Shown: positions 17,257 to 25,718, counted from the first letter of the stretch. The stretch is 32,651 nt of DNA from Methylococcaceae bacterium (GCA_005772825.1 SXIP01000185.1:1-32651), one strand, 5' to 3'. Made by a program: numbers and translations. The notes: generated by a model not told the origin, from the sequence alone.

Positions 17257-17862
17257 TTATATATTCGCACACCATTGCTTCCTGAGTTTTTGCCGGTTCA
17301 AAGCCAGCCACTGAATAGCGACAATTGGAATTGCCGACTCTATTTCGCGGCTTTCCAGCATGCGGTAGGCATCATCGAAAGCCACTGCGCGCACCAGGAT
17401 GTCTTCATGCTCATCATCCAGGCCGTGAATGCCGCCGGCAAGGGTACTGTCCACCTTGCCGCAAAACAGCGTAATCCGCTCGGATGAGCCGCCCGGCGTG
17501 GTATAAAATTCACTGATTTCGATAAGTTCCTGAATTTCACAGCCGGCTTCTTCGAGTGATTCCCTGAATGCGACCTGCTCGGCGGTTTCTCCCTCTTCAA
17601 TGGCCCCTGCTACAATTTCCACCAGCCAGGCTCTATCGGGATTTAAAATTGCACCGGCTCGAAACTGCTCGATCAGCACCACCTTATCGGCATTTGGATC
17701 GTATAATAAAACCGCAACGCAATGGCCGCGCACGAGCAATTCACGGCTTATTTCAGCGCTCCATCCGCCCGCATACAAAGTATGTCTTAGACGGTATTTT
17801 TCCATATGAAAAAATCCGGGGTAAACGGTGTCTTTTTGCAGAATTTCAAATTGTTTTTTCAT
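17257..17862 (-). CDS. nudF: Nudix hydrolase, ADP-ribose pyrophosphatase type
   Basis: The 201-aa protein carries a complete Nudix box: Gly86, Glu92, Arg100-Glu101 and Glu104-Glu105-x-Gly107 in GAIEEGE...RESLEEAGC, fitting G-x5-E-x7-REuxEExGu. Upstream are LRHTLYAGGWS, VAVLLYDP and VVLIEQFRAGA, and downstream FYTTPGGSSERITLF, all typical of the NudF/AdpP subfamily, which splits ADP-ribose into AMP and ribose 5-phosphate with Mg2+. Length is near that of E. coli NudF. It starts at ATG 17862, and the gap to the plus-strand gene at 18099 is a divergent promoter region. The symbol is by similarity; a closely related Nudix specificity is possible. Confidence 0.87.
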   Translation of the reverse strand: MKKQFEILQKDTVYPGFFHMEKYRLRHTLYAGGWSAEISRELLVRGHCVAVLLYDPNADKVVLIEQFRAGAILNPDRAWLVEIVAGAIEEGETAEQVAFRESLEEAGCEIQELIEISEFYTTPGGSSERITLFCGKVDSTLAGGIHGLDDEHEDILVRAVAFDDAYRMLESREIESAIPIVAIQWLALNRQKLRKQWCANI

Positions 17863-18008
17863 GGTGAGTCAATTTTTATAAAGAACCGGTTGATTATTAC
17901 CGGCAATCAGGCAACCGGCAAGCCGTATCCGATTTTTATGATAACACTTAGAATGCCGCCCCTATTACAGTGTCGTAAATGGCAATAAAGGATCATTTTC
18001 AGAAGCAT

Positions 18009-18038
18009 TTGTCACATTGTATAAACCTGTGATCTAAT
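18009..18038 (+). promoter_or_regulatory. Candidate promoter of the envelope gene run
   Basis: TTGTCA (18009-18014) and TCTAAT (18033-18038) are separated by 18 bases and each matches consensus at five of six positions. Transcription near 18045 would place the leader ORF at 18070 just inside the message. Confidence 0.42.
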
Positions 18039-18069
18039 CAGGTTTTTGCTCTCTCCAAGGTAGGTCAAT

Positions 18070-18102
18070 ATGCGGCATTTCAGGCTCCTTTTCTTTAGAT
18101 GA
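18070..18102 (+). CDS. Ten-codon leader ORF overlapping the next start
   Basis: ATG 18070 follows AAGGTAGG at good spacing and encodes MRHFRLLFFR before a TGA at 18100-18102. That stop overlaps the ATG of the DUF1345 gene (18099) in an ATGA arrangement. The DUF1345 gene has no ribosome site of its own, so translation may be coupled to this leader. Whether the peptide itself matters is unknown. Confidence 0.4.
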   Translation: MRHFRLLFFR

Positions 18103-18761
18103 ATTGGTCAAACACGTATCGAATCCTGCACTGGACCCGATATATTCGCTACAGACCGCTTTTGTCGGCGGCGGTGATTGTGTCCGCTGTGTTATTTTTA
18201 GTGCTTTCGCAGGTGCTAAGCTTTACCATGGCTTTGTTGCTCGCTTTCAATGGCGGCGTATTGGTGTTTCTGATTGCCGCCGCGGTTTCGATGCTGGATG
18301 CCAGACCCGAGCGTATGCGTATGCTCGCACGCCAGCAGGAAGAAGGTAAATGGGCGGTATTGCTCATAACATTGGTAGTCTCAGGGATGATATTGTTTGC
18401 CTTATATCTTGAATTGCATGCGGCTAAGGGCCATTTACTGTATGGTGTGCTTTTGGCCTGTTCAAGTATTTTGCTGTCCTGGTTGTATCTTGCCGTGATG
18501 TTTGCGCTGCATTACGCACACGAATTTTATCTTGCAGAAAATCCTGCACAAGCAGGATTGTTATTTCCTGGCACCGATGTACCGGATTATTGGGATTTCA
18601 TGTATTTTTCCGTCGTATTGAATATGACCTTCCAGGTTTCAGACGTACAAATTACCAATCGATCTGTACGGCGGACAGCTTTGTTGCATAGCATGGTTGC
18701 ATTTTTCTTTAATGTCATCATTATCGCCATAAGCGTTAACGTCGTGGCAGGCGTGTTATAG
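18099..18761 (+). CDS. DUF1345-type inner-membrane protein
   Basis: The 220-aa protein has about five membrane segments: near 22-42, 44-64, 85-105, 112-135 and 195-218. The loop YLAVMFALHYAHEFYLAEN followed by LLFPG.DVPDYWDFMYFSVV and NMTFQVSDVQITNRSVRRTA is the signature of DUF1345, a widespread family without known function. The DYWDF-YF-V-L--T-Q-SD- pattern resembles pore-lining segments of two-TM channel proteins, but that is only a similarity of pattern. It heads a co-directional run with DUF805, LemA and TPM genes. Its start lacks a ribosome site and overlaps a short leader ORF. Confidence 0.82.
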   Translation: MNWSNTYRILHWTRYIRYRPLLSAAVIVSAVLFLVLSQVLSFTMALLLAFNGGVLVFLIAAAVSMLDARPERMRMLARQQEEGKWAVLLITLVVSGMILFALYLELHAAKGHLLYGVLLACSSILLSWLYLAVMFALHYAHEFYLAENPAQAGLLFPGTDVPDYWDFMYFSVVLNMTFQVSDVQITNRSVRRTALLHSMVAFFFNVIIIAISVNVVAGVL

Positions 18762-18805
18762 CTTATCTTTCTACTAAAATTAATCTTACAAATAGGAGAA
18801 TTTTT

Positions 18806-19183
18806 ATGAACTGGTATTTTGAAGTATTGAATAAATATGCCGTATTTAACGGACGGGCGAGACGCAAGGAATATTGGTTTTTCGTGCTGTTTAACGTGCT
18901 GATCAGCCTTCTGCTGAGCATTGCCGACGGTTTGACGGGTACTTTAAACCCGCTGACAGGCGTAGGCGTACTCGGTGGGGTCTACATGATAGCAATCATG
19001 ATCCCCAGCATAGCGGTGGCTGTCAGAAGATTGCATGACACCGGTCGAAGCGGCTGGTGGTTGCTGATTTCACTGATTCCGATAGTCGGCGGTCTGGTGC
19101 TACTGTACTTTTTGGTGCTGGACAGTGACCCGGAAAGCAATGAGTACGGCGAGTGTCCTAAAAATAATGAATATAGCGCCTGA
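18806..19183 (+). CDS. DUF805 inner-membrane protein
   Basis: This 125-aa protein has the usual DUF805 form. It opens NWYFEVLNKYAVFNGRARRK with EYWFFVLFNVL, followed by membrane segments near 25-42, 52-72 and 82-105. The loop VRRLHDTGRSGWWLLI is the family's conserved motif. TAGGAGAA gives a strong ribosome site before ATG 18806. The start is 44 bases after the DUF1345 stop, so the two are probably in one transcript. Function is unknown in all members; some are found next to stress and envelope genes. Confidence 0.88.
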   Translation: MNWYFEVLNKYAVFNGRARRKEYWFFVLFNVLISLLLSIADGLTGTLNPLTGVGVLGGVYMIAIMIPSIAVAVRRLHDTGRSGWWLLISLIPIVGGLVLLYFLVLDSDPESNEYGECPKNNEYSA

Positions 19184-19318
19184 CAGACCCGTAAGCCAAA
19201 CGATTATGAAGGGACTGTCTTCTTGTCAAATCACTCATCGACCTTTAATGGTCATCGCAGCGGTCTGTATTCAAAGGCTGCAGTTTGCAAGACTAAACCC
19301 CAAGCAGTGAGATTACCT

Positions 19319-19933
19319 ATGTTCAAATGGCTGATTACTTTATTAATGCTGACAAGTTTGTCCGGTTGCGGCTATAACACGCTGCAATCCGGCGATGAAA
19401 ATATCAAGGCTTCATGGGCCGAAGTCTTGAATCAATACCAGCGCCGTGCCGATTTGGTACCGAATCTGGTAAACGTAGTGAAAGGCTACGCGGCCCATGA
19501 AAAAGATGTCCTGACCGAAGTGACCGAGGCGCGGGCCAAGGTCGGCGCCATAAAAGCCACTCCCGAACTGGTCAATGACGAAGAAGCATTCAAGAAATTC
19601 ATTGCCGCACAGGGACAGATGACCGGTGCGATTTCACGTTTGTTGCTGGTGGCCGAGAATTATCCGCAGTTGAAAGCCGATGGTTTGTTTCGTGATTTGC
19701 AGGCGCAACTGGAAGGAACCGAAAACCGCATTACCGTGGCGCGTAACCGCTATATCGAAAGTGTCAAAGATTACAATATCACCGTGCGCTCTTTTCCAAG
19801 CAACCTGACTGCAATGATGTTTGGACACAAGGCCAAGCCCAGTTTTACGGTGGAAAATGAACAAGCCATCTCGGTAGCACCCAAGGTGGATTTTTCCGCA
19901 CCGGTTCTTCCGGCTCCAACTCCTGCGCAGTAA
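19319..19933 (+). CDS. LemA family lipoprotein
   Basis: This 204-aa protein has a short signal and lipobox LSGC (Cys17). The LemA core follows: YNTLQSGDENIKASWAEVLN, QYQRRADLVPNLVNVVKGYA, the helix AHEKDVLTEVTEARAKVGAI, LLLVAENYPQLKADGLFRDL, and TENRITVARNRYIESVKDYN with FPSNLTAMMFG. The usual protein is a four-helix bundle anchored at the membrane. I chose ATG 19319 because the signal sequence starts there; an in-frame ATG at 19223 would add a non-signal extension. It lies 13 bases before the first TPM gene, a pairing seen in many bacteria. The C-terminus ends in a Pro/Ala-rich tail. Confidence 0.92.
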   Translation: MFKWLITLLMLTSLSGCGYNTLQSGDENIKASWAEVLNQYQRRADLVPNLVNVVKGYAAHEKDVLTEVTEARAKVGAIKATPELVNDEEAFKKFIAAQGQMTGAISRLLLVAENYPQLKADGLFRDLQAQLEGTENRITVARNRYIESVKDYNITVRSFPSNLTAMMFGHKAKPSFTVENEQAISVAPKVDFSAPVLPAPTPAQ

Positions 19934-19946
19934 GGCCTGATTCGTT

Positions 19947-20786
19947 ATGTCTTTACCAAGCCGTTACGGATTCGGGGTTTTTCTGCTGCTGTTTTTGTCA
20001 GTAGTCGTAGCCCAGGTGGCGATTCCTGAATTATCGCGTCGTGTCACCGATCTCACCGCCACGCTCAGCGCGGAACAAAGCAGTGCATTGGAAAATAAAC
20101 TGGCGGCATTCGAGGCCGAAAAAGGCAGTCAGATCGCTGTGTTGATAGTGCCTACGACGCAACCCGAAGATATAGCGCAATTCGGCATACGTGTTGCCGA
20201 CGCGTGGAAAATAGGTCGTAAAAACGTAGATGACGGCGTGATCCTGATCGTCGCCAAAGATGATAGAAAATTACGGCTGGAAGTCGGCTATGGTTTGGAA
20301 GGTGCGATTCCCGATGCGATTGCCAAACGGGTCATCAGCGAAGTCATCACGCCGTATTTTAAAACAGGCGACTTTGCCGGCGGGATTGATGCCGGGGTTA
20401 CACAACTGATGAAACTGATCACCGGGGAATCTTTACCTGCGCCTGCTCAACAATCGGCTTCAGCACCCAGTGAAGGCGCTTTTATGTTTATCATTGTGGG
20501 CGGGCTGATTGTCGGGTTTATATTGTCTGCAATCATCGGGCGCGTTATGGGCGGATTACTGGCAGGTTTGGGAGCCGGTGCCGTGGCTGCATTGTTCTTT
20601 GGCATGGGTTTTCTGGTTGTGATGATAGCGCTGATGATTTTCTTCATGGTCGGTGTACGTCATAGCGGTGGCGGCGGCTGGTCAAACGGCGGTGGCGGTT
20701 TCGGCGGCGGTGGTGGTGGTGGGGGCGGCTCATGGGGCGGCGGTGGCGGCAGTTTTGGCGGGGGAGGCGCATCAGGATCATGGTAA
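19947..20786 (+). CDS. TPM-domain protein with membrane segments and Gly-rich tail (YgcG type)
   Basis: The 279-aa protein has a signal peptide (about 1-22), then a TPM domain at about 30-150: VTDLTATLSAEQSSALENKL, GSQIAVLIVPTTQPEDI, WKIGRKNVDDGVILIVAKDD and RKLRLEVGYGLEGAIPDAIA. Two or three membrane segments follow (about 170-235), and the last 45 residues are almost all Gly, Ser and Trp, ending GGASGSW. This is the layout of YgcG-like proteins, whose role is unknown; some TPM domains act as phosphatases or bind metals. It is translationally coupled to its neighbour, as the next ATG (20780) lies inside its last codons. The Gly-rich tail may be a flexible surface or assembly segment. Confidence 0.9.
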   Translation: MSLPSRYGFGVFLLLFLSVVVAQVAIPELSRRVTDLTATLSAEQSSALENKLAAFEAEKGSQIAVLIVPTTQPEDIAQFGIRVADAWKIGRKNVDDGVILIVAKDDRKLRLEVGYGLEGAIPDAIAKRVISEVITPYFKTGDFAGGIDAGVTQLMKLITGESLPAPAQQSASAPSEGAFMFIIVGGLIVGFILSAIIGRVMGGLLAGLGAGAVAALFFGMGFLVVMIALMIFFMVGVRHSGGGGWSNGGGGFGGGGGGGGGSWGGGGGSFGGGGASGSW

Positions 20787-21286
20787 AGTTTAAACGCTGG
20801 TTAATTCATGTCTTCATGCCACCGTGGCGTTGGCGGCTTGCCTTTTCCAAGACAGTGCTTGACGATATTGAAAAGGCGGTAAAACAGTCTGAGCGCCTGC
20901 ACAACGGTGAACTTCGTTTTGCCGTTGAAAATGCACTGGCGCCGGGTTGGGTATGGCGAGGTATGTCGGCGCGTCAGCGGGCGACGGAAATCTTTTCAAA
21001 TTTGCGCGTATGGGATACCGAAGAAAACAGCGGCGTGTTAATTTATGTGCTGCTGGCCGACAGGGAGGTTCACATCATTGCAGACCGCGGGATCGCGGCG
21101 CACGTGGCGCAAACCGAGTGGGATGCAATCGCCGGGACCATACAGGACGCATTTCGGCTCGGTGACTTTCGGAACGGCGTACTGCGAGGTATCGAAGGTA
21201 TCACAACGATACTGGCGACGCATTTTCCGGCTAAAAAAAATAATCTCAATGAATTGCCGGATAAACCTGCCATCATTCAAAGATGA
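20780..21286 (+). CDS. Second TPM-domain protein, membrane-free
   Basis: ATG 20780 overlaps the end of the previous gene by seven bases and gives 168 aa. The TPM domain runs from about 20 to 145: LDDIEKAVKQSERLHNGELR, RQRATEIFSNLRVWDTEENS, GVLIYVLLADREVHIIADRG and FRNGVLRGIEGITTIL. It has no cleavable signal; the N-terminus MVKFKRWLIHVFMPPWRWRL is basic and aromatic, suggesting peripheral membrane contact. LemA plus a long TPM and a short TPM gene in this order is a recurrent cluster, so the three probably act together at the envelope. The biochemical role is not established. Confidence 0.87.
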   Translation: MVKFKRWLIHVFMPPWRWRLAFSKTVLDDIEKAVKQSERLHNGELRFAVENALAPGWVWRGMSARQRATEIFSNLRVWDTEENSGVLIYVLLADREVHIIADRGIAAHVAQTEWDAIAGTIQDAFRLGDFRNGVLRGIEGITTILATHFPAKKNNLNELPDKPAIIQR

Positions 21287-21324
21287 GAAACGATCCATGC
21301 AAAATTTAATGGCAGGTACATCTG

Positions 21325-21942
21325 ATGAAAAAATTGCTCACTCTGTTAACCTCTTTATATCTGGCGGGCTGTAGCGTGTTTGGCGTTCGTTCTGCAACTG
21401 AAGCCGAATATCAAGTGTTAAAAGATCACGGTCACATTCAAATCCGGCAATATCAGGCTATGGTTGTTGCTGAGACGGAAGTGACAGCCGATTATCAGGA
21501 TGGTAGCGGTCAGGCCTTCAATCGCTTGTTCAGGTATATTTCCGGTGACAACAAAAAACAGCAGAAAATAGCCATGACAACCCCGGTTATTCAGGCGCCG
21601 CAAGCAGAGGAAATTGCCATGACTGCACCGGTTATTCAACAGAAAACCGGTTCAGTCTGGCTGATGTCGTTTGTGCTTCCGCATGAATATTCCTTTTCAT
21701 CAGCACCTGAACCTTTGGATTCGAGGGTTATGATAAAACAGATAGCCGATAAAAAAGTTGCCGTTCTTCGCTACTCTGGCAGTCTTTCTGAACAAGGCAT
21801 TGAAGAAAAATCCCGTGAATTGGCAGACTGGTTGATTAACCAAGGCTACAAAGCAATTTCTTCAGCTCGATCTGCCGCATACGATCCGCCGTGGACATTA
21901 CCCTTTCTCCGGCGTAACGAAGTACATATCGATATTGAGTGA
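21325..21942 (+). CDS. SOUL-family haem-binding lipoprotein
   Basis: The 205-aa protein has a lipobox LAGC with Cys16. The SOUL/HBP fold follows: EAEYQVLKDHGHIQIRQYQA, MVVAETEVTADYQDGSGQAF, NRLFRYISGDNKKQQKIAMT with TPVIQ, a second MTAPVIQ, and MSFVLPHEYSFSSAPEPLD. The paired KIAMTTPV / EIAMTAPV motifs and the closing YDPPWTLPFLRRNEVHIDI are diagnostic. Animal members bind haem; bacterial ones are mostly untested. It is the last gene of the plus-strand run and is 38 bases after the second TPM gene. It converges with the DUF924 remnant. Confidence 0.9.
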   Translation: MKKLLTLLTSLYLAGCSVFGVRSATEAEYQVLKDHGHIQIRQYQAMVVAETEVTADYQDGSGQAFNRLFRYISGDNKKQQKIAMTTPVIQAPQAEEIAMTAPVIQQKTGSVWLMSFVLPHEYSFSSAPEPLDSRVMIKQIADKKVAVLRYSGSLSEQGIEEKSRELADWLINQGYKAISSARSAAYDPPWTLPFLRRNEVHIDIE

Positions 21943-21958
21943 TGAAATTATTCGCCAT

Positions 21959-22159
21959 TCAGAAACTTGATCCCGGTTGTTTAAGAAAGTCGACTTCTTC
22001 GTCGTTGGAAATACGACCGAGAATTTCATTTCTGTGCGGGTAACGGCCAAACCGATCAATAATGGCCTTATGCTTTAACTCAAATTCATACTGATAGGGC
22101 AGCTCGTTGCTGCGATACAGTTCTTCATCGAACCAGAATTGCAAAATAGTTTGGTACAT
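21959..22159 (-). pseudogene. DUF924 remnant with an internal deletion
   Basis: The 66-codon frame joins the N-terminal motif of DUF924 proteins (ILQFWFDE) directly to their C-terminal end (FELKHKAIIDRFGRYPHRNE, then ILGRISNDEEVDFLKQPGSSF split by one residue). Full-length members are around 180-190 aa, so roughly the central 120 residues are missing while the frame stays open. That is what an in-frame internal deletion leaves. A functional short form cannot be ruled out but has no good ribosome site. Confidence 0.65.
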
Positions 22160-22224
22160 AACCGGCTCTTATCTGCGATGATGCCGTCAGGCGGGAAGTG
22201 GGCATAAAAAAACATTAAATTTGT

Positions 22225-23289
22225 TTAGCGGGGCGGCCGGCGAATTTCCGTTACGAGCGTCGGTAATGACCAAGCACCGCCGGGGGTGACTAACTTGCAC
22301 AGGCCGGTTGATGATGATTCGGTGTAGACAAATTGCTTGCCGTCCCAGGTCCATGACTCAGACGACCAGCAATCTCCTAATCCCCGGCCCTTATGGGATG
22401 CGGTAATACTGCCTTCGTTATACTCGGAGCCGGAGTTAGTCACCAAAACAGGCTGGTAAGGCGGTGTCGCGTTGATTACCCAATAACCATAGCCGGAGTT
22501 GTAGGCCCCGCTCCAGCAATGCGCTGAGGCCAGCAGCTTGCTGTCCGTCAGCCGAGTGACGGACAGTTCTGCGTCAGCCGCTTCTTTTTCCAGCAGGTCT
22601 GAACACTCGTCTGCTTCTTTAGTGGCGCGAAGAGCATCCCGCATAGCGTTCGATTGATCAGTTAATATTTTGTTATCGTCAGGCCGCGGTTTGGCGACCG
22701 CTCCGGCAATAACCACAGGCATGGGCAATGGCGGTAAAACGGCATTTTCACCCTTTGAACCTTTTTTAATTAGTGCGCCTTGGGTGCCGATTCGTCCCTG
22801 AAATTCATCCATTTTCAGCAGTACCGCCGCAGCGCCTTTGTCGGAGAGATGCCAGCGGTATTCGCCAGCCACCCATTCAATCGAACTTTTGCCGGGAAGA
22901 GCGGCAAGCAGCGCAGTGACTTGCTTGCCGGATAATTCGGCAGCCAAGTCGTTCTTGTCAACATCGACCTCTCCTATATTCGATCCATTGATCCGTAATG
23001 AGAGATTAAGGACTGGGGGCAATTTTTTCAGAACCTCTTCATTGTCGTAATCACCGATTGTTAATTCGCCCGTCACCGGCTCATGCGGCCCCGCTTTGCG
23101 AGTTAGCAGCACCGAAACAGCCAGCTGGTCGTCATCGCTTTGATAACCCGCTGCCCGGCAAGTACCCGTATTGTCACACGCGATCTCCCAATCGTTGTGC
23201 GAAAAACTCAGGCCGGTGAGGGTAGCTGCTTGTACGCACAGCGGCAGCAGTATTAATGGGGTGCTCAGAAGTAGCGATGCATTTGACAT
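22225..23289 (-). CDS. DUF1176 exported protein
   Basis: This 354-aa protein has a signal peptide (cleavage near LCVQA-AT, residue 21). The DUF1176 landmarks are SFSHNDWEIACDNTGTCRAA (with the first Cys pair), SVLLTRKAGP, a middle GEYRWHLSDKGAAAVLLKMD, LLASAHCWSGAYNSGYGYWV and GRGLGDCWSSESWTWDGKQF. The Cys spacing suggests disulphides in the periplasm. The family has no known function. It lies 98 bases after the SIMPL gene on the same strand. Confidence 0.87.
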   Translation of the reverse strand: MSNASLLLSTPLILLPLCVQAATLTGLSFSHNDWEIACDNTGTCRAAGYQSDDDQLAVSVLLTRKAGPHEPVTGELTIGDYDNEEVLKKLPPVLNLSLRINGSNIGEVDVDKNDLAAELSGKQVTALLAALPGKSSIEWVAGEYRWHLSDKGAAAVLLKMDEFQGRIGTQGALIKKGSKGENAVLPPLPMPVVIAGAVAKPRPDDNKILTDQSNAMRDALRATKEADECSDLLEKEAADAELSVTRLTDSKLLASAHCWSGAYNSGYGYWVINATPPYQPVLVTNSGSEYNEGSITASHKGRGLGDCWSSESWTWDGKQFVYTESSSTGLCKLVTPGGAWSLPTLVTEIRRPPR

Positions 23290-23387
23290 ATTTTTAGTTC
23301 GTTGGGTTTACTGATGCGGGATTGTTTAAAGTTGATTTGGGCATTGAAAATGATGCGGACGGGTTACATAACCTGTCTGGCTGTAGG

Positions 23388-24125
23388 TTACTTTGATTCA
23401 AGTTTGAAAATAACATTTACTTGCTTTCCAATTTTGATAGTGGAAGGAATAAAAGTTATCTGGCCTGAGTCGCCTGTCATCATAGATTTTTTGAACATAC
23501 GATCTAATTTGTCGCTGCTATTAGACATACCGAATGCATCCTCCAATTCATTAAAACCTCTGTCAGAGATGGCAAACACAGACCCCAGTTTAGTTCCAAT
23601 ACCACTAGCCATATTTTCAGCCTGTCCTTTTGCGTTAGCACAAGCATCTGTCGTCAAAGCGGTTTCAAGCTCTTTTCTTTGAGCTACATCGAATTGGGCA
23701 TTGATGTTACTGATATTTCTATATTTCAAAAGTTTTTCGATCAATGAGGCATATCGGGTAAGTCCGTGTAATTTGATTGAGAATTTTTGTTTAACTTCAT
23801 ATCCCAGGATTTTTAGCTCTACATAATCTTTTTCTTGGCGAACCGCTCTTTTGTCAATTTCATAAGTTTCGATGTCATTTTTAGGAATTTCTAACTTGTT
23901 GAACAAATCTACCAGTTCAATAGCTCTCTTTTTCACTATATCGAGAGATTTTTCCGGGTTTTCATCAAAAGCTTCGACATCGAAGGTAATAGTCGCCAAA
24001 TCTGGCGGAATTTCTTTTGTAGCTGTCCCTACCGCGAATAAAAAAGGAAAATCAGGCCACTGTGCCGCGGTTGCCATAGTTAATGGTACTAACAATACGA
24101 TGATGGCAATAATATACTTTTTCAT
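23388..24125 (-). CDS. SIMPL-domain (DUF541) exported protein
   Basis: The 245-aa protein has a signal peptide ending near MATAA-Q (residue 21). The SIMPL domain follows: LFAVGTATKEIPPDLATITF, then KSLDIVKKRAIELVDLFNKL, IPKNDIETYEI, VKQKFSIKLHGLTRYASLIE, and an Ala-rich helix ACANAKGQAENMASGIGTKL before VFAISDRGFNE. The end IGKQVNVIFKLESK matches other members, which include BP26/Omp28 and YggE. These form ring- or channel-like assemblies in the periplasm in some species. It is first on its strand, ahead of the DUF1176 gene; codon use looks more AT-rich than in that neighbour. Confidence 0.9.
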   Translation of the reverse strand: MKKYIIAIIVLLVPLTMATAAQWPDFPFLFAVGTATKEIPPDLATITFDVEAFDENPEKSLDIVKKRAIELVDLFNKLEIPKNDIETYEIDKRAVRQEKDYVELKILGYEVKQKFSIKLHGLTRYASLIEKLLKYRNISNINAQFDVAQRKELETALTTDACANAKGQAENMASGIGTKLGSVFAISDRGFNELEDAFGMSNSSDKLDRMFKKSMMTGDSGQITFIPSTIKIGKQVNVIFKLESK

Positions 24126-24331
24126 GCTATTGATCCTTTTTGCTTAAGATTTTCGATTGAGTCAGGCGGGATGCACAACGACTGTATCGTTGCTGAACAT
24201 TCCTAAGATTCTTAATAATCTAAAAGTAGGTGCTAAATTGTATTTCATTGGCAAAGAAAACCTTTTAGTACATGTAATTGTTTAAAACGCGGTAAAGCGC
24301 ATTCCGTAAAACGTAATAGCAACCGATACTT

Positions 24332-24361
24332 GTTGGGTTGCGAAAAGGTGTACAACCCAAC
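24332..24361. repeat. Perfect 9-bp inverted repeat, REP-like
   Basis: GTTGGGTTG (24332-24340) and CAACCCAAC (24353-24361) are exact reverse complements with a 12-base loop, just after the P450 stop. The arms and flanks (GCATTCCG upstream, CTTA after) resemble the scattered GTTGGGTT...AACCCAAC elements found in many bacterial genomes. It may also act as a transcript end for the P450 gene. Confidence 0.55.
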
Positions 24362-24383
24362 TTACTCAGCCATTACCCCTCTG

Positions 24384-25718
24384 CTATTTATCCCAACTAA
24401 GCTCATACTGCTCAGGAAACGGCCCCTCTTTATAGTCGATACTGCCCGATGCTTTGATACCGGGCTTCAGCAACACCTGACGCACCATTTCCGGGATCAT
24501 GACCATGCCCACGTAGCGGCCCAGGCATTCATGGCTGCCGAAGCCGAAATGGAAATAGTGATACCAGTTACGATCCGGTATGAAGTCGTCGGGGTTTTCG
24601 AAGATCAGCGGGTCGAACATCGCGGATTGGGTGACCGGCAGGATGTAGGTGCCGGGGCTGATGGTTGTCTCGCGCGCCGTGCCTTTGCCGACGGTGTATT
24701 CGCTGGCGGTCTTGCGGAACAGGTAAGGGGCGATCGGTACAAAGCGCAAGGCTTCCCATACGATAGCGTCGAAGTCTTTGGGATCATCGAGGTGCGCGGC
24801 GTTAACGGCCTTGTTCAACCATTCGGGGCTGTCCAGTAGATACTGGATAACTTGCGCAACAGCCTGAGAGGTGGTTTCGATGGCGCCGATCAGGAGGCCG
24901 CCGGCGTTGATGCCCACGCGTTTGATGTCGAAATCCACTGCATCGGGGAATGACGAGCGCAACATTCGGGTGACAATGTCGTCGGTTAAGGTATCGTTCT
25001 TTTTACCCATTAATTGGCGCACCAGTTTGCAGGCCAGGTACCAGAGTGAAAACAGCAGGTTTTTTGCCTGCTCGGCTTTGACGGCAAGTAATCTCCGGGC
25101 CATCAGTTCGACGATGTATTTAACCAGATGCTCGCTGACCGCTTTGTGGTGGTCGATGATGTACTGGCGTTTTTCCTCGGTCATCAGGTCGAAAGGATGG
25201 TTGTGGAAGTTGTCGTATTGGTTCCAGTAAGACCATTCAATCAAATCCTTGCGATCGGCGCCGGTCAGCCCGAAGTAATCCTGGACCAGCGTCGCCGGTA
25301 CCATGCGGCAATAGTCATTGACGATTTCGATGCCGCCGTCTGCGCCATCCAGAATGGTTTTGGCAATGTTGGCGACCATCGCGCGCACTTGCGGCAGGTC
25401 GTCGCGGTTCAGCATGCCCTGCATCAGCGATTTTTCGCGGGTATGCAGGGCGTCGTCGTCATGGGCCATTAGGTAATCGCCCATCTTCGCAACGTAAAGC
25501 TCAACGGTGAAGACTTTGGGCATGTTTAAGACTTCGGTCACGTCATCGAAGCGCGCCAGCAGGATGCACACGGGCGTGACCAGGATAGGGCGCTTTTCGC
25601 GCAGTTCCTTGAAGAAGGGCAGGGGTTCGGTGTCCATCCAGCGGCGCACTAATGGGAATTTATCGGCATCGGCGGCGGCATCGTATTGTTCCAGATAGTT
25701 GGTTGTTATTTCGGTCAT
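24384..25718 (-). CDS. Cytochrome P450
   Basis: This 444-aa P450 has the haem-ligand loop FGFGSHECLG with Cys398. The ExxR pair is Glu322/Arg325 in WEALRFVP. The I-helix carries GAIETT at 278-283, so the usual acid-alcohol pair is Glu281-Thr282 and the Gly of AGxxT is Ile. The PERF-like region is DFIPDRNW. There is no membrane anchor, as expected for a soluble bacterial P450. I chose ATG 25718, which follows GAGGAGA, over a 42-residue upstream extension that only translates the inverted repeat at 25745-25841. The substrate is unknown. It follows the di-haem cytochrome gene on the same strand, with 137 bases between, and no ferredoxin or reductase gene is nearby. Confidence 0.93.
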   Translation of the reverse strand: MTEITTNYLEQYDAAADADKFPLVRRWMDTEPLPFFKELREKRPILVTPVCILLARFDDVTEVLNMPKVFTVELYVAKMGDYLMAHDDDALHTREKSLMQGMLNRDDLPQVRAMVANIAKTILDGADGGIEIVNDYCRMVPATLVQDYFGLTGADRKDLIEWSYWNQYDNFHNHPFDLMTEEKRQYIIDHHKAVSEHLVKYIVELMARRLLAVKAEQAKNLLFSLWYLACKLVRQLMGKKNDTLTDDIVTRMLRSSFPDAVDFDIKRVGINAGGLLIGAIETTSQAVAQVIQYLLDSPEWLNKAVNAAHLDDPKDFDAIVWEALRFVPIAPYLFRKTASEYTVGKGTARETTISPGTYILPVTQSAMFDPLIFENPDDFIPDRNWYHYFHFGFGSHECLGRYVGMVMIPEMVRQVLLKPGIKASGSIDYKEGPFPEQYELSWDK

